A DNA stretch of 11,903 nucleotides, taken from assembly GCA_050873965.1 (NCBI GenBank), contig JBNMJS010000057.1:1-11903 (forward strand), read 5' to 3'. How positions within the stretch are numbered: the stretch's first letter is position 1; every line of letters begins with the position of its first letter. This document shows positions 7,101 through 11,903 of the stretch, piece by piece. The translations under genes and the position numbers were made by a program. The notes beneath the pieces were generated by a model. That model worked only from the letters and a program-made list of their open reading frames with translations, had not been told where the DNA came from and made no database searches. Source of the stretch: UBA2883 sp050873965. Lineage in GTDB: Bacteria; Cyanobacteriota; Vampirovibrionia; Gastranaerophilales; Gastranaerophilaceae.

Positions 7101-10100
7101 TGAATTAGGTTACATTACTGATGAAAATTGGAGAAATGGTAACTATGTAGAAAACCTTACTCATAAGAAAGGTCATATTTCACCAGATGATACTAATAGT
7201 AAAATTTATAAGAAAATAAATGGCTCAGGTAGTGAATTTGATTTTCCATTGATGAGTGGAATTATTGTTCAAGGTAAAAATCCTGACTTGAAAGATATTG
7301 CAGGTTCTATTAAAGATGCTATTTATATACCTGATTCTGTTCATGTTGGTAGTTTAGAAAAACAAGCTAACAAGATGACAAAACAACAGATCCAAAAAGC
7401 AATATTTAGAAATGAAAATGCTGCTCAAGGTTACAAAACTAAATTAGATAAGGTTATGAAACGTATTGAAACAAATACATTCCATAAAGGTATTGATTCA
7501 TTAGAAGATTATAATAAATTATCAGATAATGATTTAGTAAAAGTTACATTTGAAAAAGCTGCTATTAGAGATTCTTATCCAGATGCAAGTATGTATAAAG
7601 AATTGGCTGGCGTTAACACAATGAAAGAAGTTAAGAACGTCAAGAAAAAACAAGTAGCAAAGGCAAAAGAAAACTTTAATTATGCATTCGGTAAAAACGA
7701 AGATATCTTGTTGTATATGGCATACGAACACGGTAAAGATATGGGCGTTGTATTATCAACTGCTTTGAAAGATAACAATATTAAAGTACCTGATGATAAA
7801 TTGCCTGATATTTTAAAGAATGTAGCAATATATGAAAAGGATGAAAAGAAACAGTTTAACGGTAGTATGAAAGATACAATTGATTTTTCTGTAAATAAGG
7901 CTGTTAAACAGTTCTCTGAAATTGTTCCTCAAGATAATGAAAATGCTATTAATGCAAAAGAAGAATTTGAAGAAGGTTTAAGAAATTTATTTAATCAAAA
8001 TCTTTACTTTAATAAGGAAGGTTTAAAATCAGATTCTGATAGTGCAAAAGGTATAAGAAATTGGATTGATGAGAAATTTAATCCAACAACAGATGATGAT
8101 TTTGTTAAAATTTATAGAAATCTTCAAGATATGAAGAAAGAAGACTTTGATAAATTAACAAATGATGTTACTAACAAGCAACTTGGTATGAGAGATATTA
8201 CTGGTTATGATATGTTAGTAAAAGTTAAGGCTGCGAATGATGAAGCAGATTCTACATTAAGAAACACATTGTTCTATGATGAATACGTAAAAGATGTAGA
8301 TATGAGTAAAACTCAAACTACATATAAATATGGTAAGACTGAACGTAAGTCCCGTGGTGCAATCTATCGTGGTGCTCGTACATTTGATGATTTGTATAGA
8401 ACAATGAATTATTCATTATCTACACTAGATTATGAAAAAATGTTCAACAAATACAAAGATGTAAACTTTAGAAAATATAGAGCATTCCCAGCATATCCAA
8501 AAATGAATTTAGATAATGCTCCAAGTGTTGAAGAAAAGATTAGTTCAACTATTGATGTTGTAAATCAAACTATGGCAACAGTTAATGCTATGAGAAATAC
8601 TGCTTATAGTATGAAGTTAACTCATAAACTTGATGATTATAGAAATTCTATTCCTGCTGGTAGAAAATTAACACCAGCTGAAAGAAAAACTATAAATACG
8701 ATGGCAGGTGAATTTATTACAAACAACTTTAATGATCCAGATGTTCCAAATTCATTGCAAGCTGCTTATGAAATTGTTTCATTAGATAAAAATGCTGATA
8801 TTTCAGCATATAACAAACCTATTGATACTATGCTTAAGGAAATGAAGTCTATTGAAAATATAAATAGCCAAGAACGTTTGAATAGTATATCAAAAGAAAA
8901 CTTAGAAGCTCTTAAAAATTATTTCAACGTGTTATTAGAAACTAATATTCCTCCAAAATTCCATAAGATAATGAAGGAAGATATCAATAATATGATGAAT
9001 GCTCAATTGAAGAGCAGAGAAAGTTATAGTGCTGATAAGAGAAATAAAAATGTCTTGAAATTGGAAGATAGAATTGAAAATTCTTCTAAACCAAATAATG
9101 ACAAAAAGGCTCAGACTGACAGTTTGACAAGAATTTATTCTGCAATTAAAAAAGCAGAACCTTTAAAAGAAAAAGTAAAACCTGAGATGACTAAGTTGTA
9201 TGAAATTAAAAAAGAATACGGCGAAGATTCTCTTGAATATATGGAACAACAAAAAGTTGTTGATACTAAAAAACAAGAGTTACAGGCTCAATTAGATAAG
9301 GTTGATAAGGCAACTGATAAGTTTGTTGAAAAATATATTACAGATGACAAAAAGCAATCTGTTAAAGGTGCGTTTAATGAATATATTAATAAATCTGTTG
9401 TTGGTGGAAAAAAACAAGTAGTTAGTGAAGAAACGGCAGATGAAACATTCGAAAAATTTGGTGAAGATTTTGCTAAATATCATTATTCAAAACATCCAAC
9501 TGAAATTTTGAAGAATTTCTTGTTAGCATCTGCTAGTGACTCATCTGATGACAAGCTTAAAAATTGTTGCAAACGTCACTTAGAAAATGAATTAGAATTA
9601 GCAAAATTTATTGATATTCAAGATTCATTGATGAGTGCAGTAAATTCCGGTAACGCAGCAGAAGTTAAAAACTATTTTGATGAATTCTATGTTGATCCGT
9701 ATAACAATGGTGATGCAGTAAGTATGAATTCTGATGAATCAATCGATTATATGGTTAGAAACTTGATAATGGAAAATAATACTGACACAGCGAAGATGTT
9801 TGTTGAAAAACTTGGTCTTGGTGACAGAATTATGGACTTGGAACAAAAATTGTTGGTAGATTTGAAACCAAAAGAAAAAATAGATACTATTGCTAATATA
9901 TTGAGAAATACTGGAGAATTCTCTACTGCTTCAAATAGAGTAGTAGGTGAATTGGGCAAGAAACTTGATAATTCTGATGATTACGTAAGAGATATTGAAA
10001 TGGCAAAACAAGAACTTATTAATCAAACAAAAGATTTGAAAAATAAGAAACCTGTTAAAGCAATATTACATGCATTAGATGAAACTAAAGATGTAATAGA

Positions 10101-10395
10101 TAATAATCCAGATATTCCAAAATCTTCATTATTAAATCAATATTATTGTGATGCTATGTTGGATATTCAAAAGAAAACGAATGAAGATATTAAAGAATCT
10201 CAAGAATATTTGAATATTATCAATACAATGTATCAATTCTTAGGACAAGTTCATCTTCCTGAATATTCTAAAGGATATAAAATTCAACAAGATATAATAA
10301 AGGATTATAAGGATTTGACAATATACAATAATAAAGTAATTGGTGAAGTATCTGATAGTAATGGTGATATTGTAATTACTAAAAAAGAAGTTTAG
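4132..10395 (+). CDS. Giant papain-like (C1-type) cysteine peptidase candidate (2,087 aa)
   Basis: I recognise no full-length family, but a papain-like catalytic set is readable. VNQKSHGMCAAIS (224-236) matches the papain pattern NQGSCGSCWAFS, putting the oxyanion Gln at 226 and the nucleophile at Cys232. GGHAQYVADI (938-947) gives His940. HDNTWG (960-965) gives Asn962 and Trp964, equal to papain's NSWG. The protein has only five cysteines that I can find (232, 352, 1812, 1813, 2006). Most tryptophans cluster around this domain. Roughly 700 mainly helical, Lys/Asp/Glu-rich residues (about 320-900) separate Cys from His, far more than in ordinary papains. Residues ~1080-2087 are again helical with coiled-coil-like stretches (for example ~1690-1760). 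There is no signal peptide or membrane segment; the N-terminus is hydrophilic and carries TTFKG at 11-15. The ATG has AAGGAAG six bases upstream. It may be a secreted or intracellular toxin/effector-type peptidase, which is inference. Substrate unknown. Confidence 0.8.
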   Translation: MKVNLFTQKPTTFKGVREDRNTTAQLKQNNDYSLTEPNQRRINKAIENLAKQRGEENIKFLLDVGENIKYQTNIDNGKATKNEWKNKLKNATEESLAHSNPILREKYEPEIKRVFDDKKALNMDEKAILAHKKSIMKHVDMSQLDDNPNENIKNLEKNMDYFITSTETPTKQKRYVMQKLDFFMSPNYKINPQLEDKKTKVLAEMMNDLVINTPESKIPNMKAVNQKSHGMCAAISIARKAVAYEDKPDYVDSILSELDNKDTMKVYDRQNLGSGEKVPVRKTFVDFDYAQQKGYRIIDASTLQWMNVAGMYGATNENLHEFNAFDKNNFDAFHDAFFTKNMDDTDLKRKQCYYQALSKAKDDIGSVKSSKIKSDLSIASDNANYDKNLKLVQQYNDSLKKDIKSILPSAKKDEIHSVISDLHKLSQPVSEDIEKLDENLKDYAFIPNEEASQKNKKIRNYFMDNFANGVDEKALKEHSEDLIDSIDTIDTLEKSLHSSTPRSKQVANARKLYEAEAIYRASTILGLFEEDNLTDNLIKHKIPDRETRISQGYATVIDRIQKKDDKKLMAHFATRFEVDPDDKKAILENLNAIKENVDALSTRGFDSLYAQMGYGSRRAILLNEMHASAEQIKSGDKNELRHAAVSMDVKQDKNTVLKEYDKLEKNLKENPKDEKVYIETFNKLGFKDQGNAFADVFNSFVKEMTDKDSPNSQVYKAAFKEASGLAPDAPDDVVFEAVNKIGSQFSLLASNMDAAANLLEVRNDDGTTYFTVSGKDIILQKLEKDGTLIPEKDMAKLQDRFTRIDKIRSQDEFSSRQGKIADPSLYRFSAEEKAAIKKIDKKVNAMYSDVVRNLNYQYKDIKKPLEDLAREVGTNEGTYWVSSEGHSGLYSAQQVKIFEQLTDKPYYEISDLNRAVDIITGGVHSGVSSSSVFHDRMGGHAQYVADIRENEKNGKNILFHDNTWGASEHENTWIDSEGLMRTDYSDRRGGELGYITDENWRNGNYVENLTHKKGHISPDDTNSKIYKKINGSGSEFDFPLMSGIIVQGKNPDLKDIAGSIKDAIYIPDSVHVGSLEKQANKMTKQQIQKAIFRNENAAQGYKTKLDKVMKRIETNTFHKGIDSLEDYNKLSDNDLVKVTFEKAAIRDSYPDASMYKELAGVNTMKEVKNVKKKQVAKAKENFNYAFGKNEDILLYMAYEHGKDMGVVLSTALKDNNIKVPDDKLPDILKNVAIYEKDEKKQFNGSMKDTIDFSVNKAVKQFSEIVPQDNENAINAKEEFEEGLRNLFNQNLYFNKEGLKSDSDSAKGIRNWIDEKFNPTTDDDFVKIYRNLQDMKKEDFDKLTNDVTNKQLGMRDITGYDMLVKVKAANDEADSTLRNTLFYDEYVKDVDMSKTQTTYKYGKTERKSRGAIYRGARTFDDLYRTMNYSLSTLDYEKMFNKYKDVNFRKYRAFPAYPKMNLDNAPSVEEKISSTIDVVNQTMATVNAMRNTAYSMKLTHKLDDYRNSIPAGRKLTPAERKTINTMAGEFITNNFNDPDVPNSLQAAYEIVSLDKNADISAYNKPIDTMLKEMKSIENINSQERLNSISKENLEALKNYFNVLLETNIPPKFHKIMKEDINNMMNAQLKSRESYSADKRNKNVLKLEDRIENSSKPNNDKKAQTDSLTRIYSAIKKAEPLKEKVKPEMTKLYEIKKEYGEDSLEYMEQQKVVDTKKQELQAQLDKVDKATDKFVEKYITDDKKQSVKGAFNEYINKSVVGGKKQVVSEETADETFEKFGEDFAKYHYSKHPTEILKNFLLASASDSSDDKLKNCCKRHLENELELAKFIDIQDSLMSAVNSGNAAEVKNYFDEFYVDPYNNGDAVSMNSDESIDYMVRNLIMENNTDTAKMFVEKLGLGDRIMDLEQKLLVDLKPKEKIDTIANILRNTGEFSTASNRVVGELGKKLDNSDDYVRDIEMAKQELINQTKDLKNKKPVKAILHALDETKDVIDNNPDIPKSSLLNQYYCDAMLDIQKKTNEDIKESQEYLNIINTMYQFLGQVHLPEYSKGYKIQQDIIKDYKDLTIYNNKVIGEVSDSNGDIVITKKEV

Positions 10396-10456
10396 GATAT
10401 TCAAAATACTTCATTAACACGATAAAAAATATTGAATTTGTTGCTAGTATTGTAGA

Positions 10457-10771
10457 ATGCATGCAACTGAGGAAGATATTGAATTAAAGAAAGTAGGAAT
10501 GGAACTAATGTTCTTGACTCCTGAAAAATACAGTCATTCTGACGGTATTACAGCAGTTGAGTTGTCTAAGTTAGTTGAATTGCCTATTGATATTGTCAAG
10601 AAAAAGTTGGCAATATTAAAAGATAAGAGCATCGTTCGTGTTAAAGGTAATAATCCTAAATACTGGTTATTTGATGAATATAATTTTCAACGTATGGACG
10701 AAGACGATGAAGTATATTTATTACTTTGTAGTTTCGATGACGTTGATTTCGATAGATATTTTAGCTATTAA
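10457..10771 (+). CDS. Small winged-helix protein, probable transcriptional regulator (104 aa)
   Basis: Residues ~30-80 look like a winged helix-turn-helix. GITAVELSKLVELPIDIVKK forms the paired helices, LAILKDKSIVRVKG the recognition helix end and first wing strand, and NPKYWLFDEYNFQRM the second strand and closing helix. This is the pattern of MarR/ArsR-like or Rrf2-like DNA-binding units, though I cannot assign a family. The C-terminus (80-104) is strongly acidic (MDEDDEV, FDDVDFDR) and may mediate protein contacts. The gene starts 61 nt after the giant peptidase in the same direction. No good Shine-Dalgarno precedes the ATG at 10457, so a start nearby is possible; the internal ATG at codon 15 has GTAGGA too close to help. 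Co-transcription with the giant gene is plausible but unproven. Confidence 0.75.
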   Translation: MHATEEDIELKKVGMELMFLTPEKYSHSDGITAVELSKLVELPIDIVKKKLAILKDKSIVRVKGNNPKYWLFDEYNFQRMDEDDEVYLLLCSFDDVDFDRYFSY

Positions 10772-10781
10772 GATTTAATAG
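10765..10781. terminator. Weak convergent stem-loop between two gene ends
   Basis: CTATTAA (10765-10771) and TTAATAG (10775-10781) form a perfect 7-bp inverted repeat around GAT. It overlaps the stop of the winged-helix gene and lies just past the stop of the opposing 55-aa gene. It is AT-only apart from the ends and lacks a T-run, so any terminator role is weak. Confidence 0.3.
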
Positions 10782-10787
10782 TGTTAA

Positions 10788-10955
10788 TTATGAACGTCTT
10801 AATAAATCAGAAAGTTTTACATCTTTGTTAGTTATAGAATTTGAGTTGATAGAAAAATCAACTGTATTTTCTTTGAATTGTGATAAACCAACTCTACGAT
10901 TGTCATTGTTGTTAATCATTAATATACCTTGGATAAATGTCATAAATTTTTTCAT
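10788..10955 (-). CDS. Small hypothetical protein (55 aa)
   Basis: I do not recognise this protein, but its expression signals are among the best in the window. On the minus strand AGGAGAG lies five bases before the ATG at 10955, and TATAAT (10979-10974) lies upstream at the right distance. The product begins MKKFMTFIQGILMIN, a short amphipathic or weakly hydrophobic helix with two lysines, too short for a clear signal peptide. It continues with a polar Asn/Asp/Arg segment and ends with a charged NKDVKLSDLLRRS. There are no cysteines, tryptophans or known motifs. It converges on the winged-helix gene, with 16 nt between stops, and diverges from the HEAT-like gene. Candidate roles include a membrane-associated small regulator or an adaptor peptide; none is supported directly. 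A longer frame from 10982 would ignore the ribosome binding site. Confidence 0.7.
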   Translation of the reverse strand: MKKFMTFIQGILMINNNDNRRVGLSQFKENTVDFSINSNSITNKDVKLSDLLRRS

Positions 10956-10973
10956 AATTACTCTCCTATATAC

Positions 10974-10979
10974 ATTATA
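10974..10979 (-). promoter_or_regulatory. -10 box of the 55-aa gene
   Basis: The minus strand reads AATGTATAATG here, with a consensus TATAAT. The predicted transcript would start about 10967 and include the AGGAGAG ribosome binding site. No convincing -35 was found. Confidence 0.55.
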
Positions 10980-11044
10980 CATTTTATTGTTTAATCATTA
11001 TCATTCATTAATACTATTTTTCTATAAATTTTCATTAGCTATTA

Positions 11045-11053
11045 TGTTATAAT
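11045..11053 (+). promoter_or_regulatory. Extended -10 promoter of the HEAT-like gene
   Basis: TGTTATAAT matches the extended -10 pattern TGnTATAAT exactly, which can compensate for the poor -35 upstream. Transcription would start near 11060, leaving a leader of about 20 nt that holds GGAGAG (11069-11074). The 11-bp-wide AT-rich stretch to the left is shared with the divergent 55-aa gene. Confidence 0.65.
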
Positions 11054-11080
11054 TACCATATTAGCAATGGAGAGAATAAT

Positions 11081-11794
11081 TTGAATTCAAAATATGAAAA
11101 AACTTTAGATGAAAATTTTGATAAGGCTTTGGAATTGTGTTCGAATTCTTATTCTTATGATGATTTGATTGAGTTTTTAAGAAATGGCAATATCCCTGAA
11201 AAGCAGTTTGCTGCTTTGGAAATTTCTGAACTAAAAAAACAAGACGATGCAGGAATATTTTTGTCTAATTTGATTAATTGTGATGGCAAAATTAGAGAGG
11301 CTGTTGCTCAAAAATTTTCTGAATTTATTCAGGAGTCTAAATATCAGGAGTATTTTTCAAAATTTCCATTGATATTGGCTAAATCTACTATTGATATAAA
11401 TGCGAATATTTCAAGAATGGTTATTGATGGATTGGTTTATTTGAAAGATTTTTCAGAGTTTGGTCAATCTTATGTAGGTCAATTGCTTGAATATATAAAT
11501 GAGGCATTTGAGGGATTAGACAAGATTATTTATAAAGATAAAAAATATACTATTAGTAAACAGATGTTTAAGTTGTATTGGTGCTTAGAGGGACTTAATT
11601 GTTATTGTCAGTATGTTCCGAAAGATGTTTTGAAGAATATATTAGAAAAATCAATTGTATTGTCAGAATATACGGTTAGAGAAAAAGCAGCACAGTTGAT
11701 AATAAAATATTCAAATGATGATGATTTTGTTGAATTGGCAAAAAAAATTCAAGAAGATGAAAATTATTATGTAAGAAAATATGCTAAAACATAG
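11081..11794 (+). CDS. HEAT-like repeat protein (237 aa), TTG start
   Basis: This all-helical protein reads like a short HEAT/ARM-type solenoid. Helix pairs are visible at about 38-85 (KQFAALEISELKK, then REAVAQKFSEFI), 107-144 (ANISRMVIDGLVYL, then VGQLLEYINEAF), 160-190, and 193-237 (YTVREKAAQLIIKY, then FVELAKKIQEDENYYVRKYA). The recurrent acidic-residue, apolar-residue, Val-Arg pattern at repeat starts (GKIREAV, EYTVREKA, NYYVRKYA) is typical of HEAT repeats. Such solenoids usually act as protein-binding scaffolds; the partner here is unknown. There is no signal peptide or membrane segment. The TTG start at 11081 is well supported by GGAGAG six bases upstream and an extended -10 promoter. 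No clear terminator follows. It may belong with the 55-aa gene only through the shared divergent promoter region. Confidence 0.8.
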   Translation: MNSKYEKTLDENFDKALELCSNSYSYDDLIEFLRNGNIPEKQFAALEISELKKQDDAGIFLSNLINCDGKIREAVAQKFSEFIQESKYQEYFSKFPLILAKSTIDINANISRMVIDGLVYLKDFSEFGQSYVGQLLEYINEAFEGLDKIIYKDKKYTISKQMFKLYWCLEGLNCYCQYVPKDVLKNILEKSIVLSEYTVREKAAQLIIKYSNDDDFVELAKKIQEDENYYVRKYAKT

Positions 11795-11874
11795 ATATTA
11801 TTTGAGTTTTAGTATGAATATTGGTAATAATAAAGAAGGATTCATTTTAATATTTTTTATAAATAATTTAACAA

Positions 11875-11903
11875 TTTATATCTATTGTCAGACAGAGCAT
11901 GAC
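11875..11903. repeat. Dispersed repeat copy B, cut by the window end
   Basis: TTTATAT, three bases, then TTGTCAGACAGAGCATGAC repeats the element at 61-89 (24 of 29 bases identical, same spacing). The internal hairpin is degraded in this copy. The element may continue beyond the window. Confidence 0.55.

Noticed and set aside
8341..8430. Possible ADP-ribosyltransferase motif (Tyr-Arg-Gly at residues 1412-1414 of the giant protein)
   Set aside because: The following Ser-x-Ser and Glu-x-Glu elements expected of that fold are not visible, so the tripeptide alone is not evidence.
6872..9959. Several short open frames in other frames or on the minus strand within the giant gene
   Set aside because: They are shadows of a single continuous, compositionally uniform coding frame and have no ribosome binding sites of note.
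11814..11903. Frame open to the right edge starting MNIGNNKEGF
   Set aside because: There is no ribosome binding site, the content is AT-rich low complexity, and it runs into the dispersed repeat.

Overview
The window is an AT-rich bacterial chromosome segment read with the standard code. It has good Shine-Dalgarno sites, TATAAT-type -10 boxes, and TAA or TAG stops for every gene called. My best guess at the source is a gut or host-associated Gastranaerophilales-type (Vampirovibrionia/Melainabacteria) genome. That rests on the low GC, the mix of an ordinary ybaB-recR core with large orphan proteins, a hydrophilic N-terminus ending in Phe-Lys-Gly on the giant protein, and dispersed intergenic repeats. 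This assignment is tentative because no rRNA or lineage marker is present.

Positions 1-845 hold no convincing protein gene. They carry dispersed repeats, including a relative of the widespread GTCATTGCGAG...GACGAAGCAATCC repeat. There is also a ~177-nt imperfect palindrome (357-533) that runs into a 15-bp hairpin (533-566), a strong bidirectional terminator (639-661) and a second long hairpin at 799-831.

Two minus-strand genes follow: a small Gly/Asn/Tyr-rich protein (846-1082) and a matrixin-like zinc metalloprotease (1228-2043). The protease diverges from ybaB across a 42-bp gap in which the two candidate -10 boxes overlap. On the plus strand, ybaB and recR are almost contiguous (a single base separates stop and start) and encode a nucleoid-associated protein and the recombination mediator RecR. 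A peptide/nickel-type ABC transporter ATPase (OppF/DppF-like) follows 50 nt later.

More than half the window is one 2,087-residue protein (4132-10395) with its own promoter and ribosome binding site. Reading it directly shows a papain-like catalytic set in the correct order and local context: Gln226-x5-Cys232, His940, and Asn962-Thr-Trp964. A mostly helical ~700-residue insertion separates the nucleophile from the histidine, and another ~1,000 helical residues follow. I regard this as a giant, probably cytosolic or unconventionally exported, C1-like cysteine peptidase, and as the most interesting item here.

After it come a 104-residue winged-helix protein (10457-10771), a convergent 55-residue small protein with very clear expression signals (10788-10955, minus), and a divergent 237-residue HEAT-like repeat protein with a TTG start (11081-11794). 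The last 29 bases repeat a sequence found near the left end. Apart from ybaB-recR, I see no established functional link between neighbours. A regulatory tie between the giant peptidase and the winged-helix gene behind it is inference.
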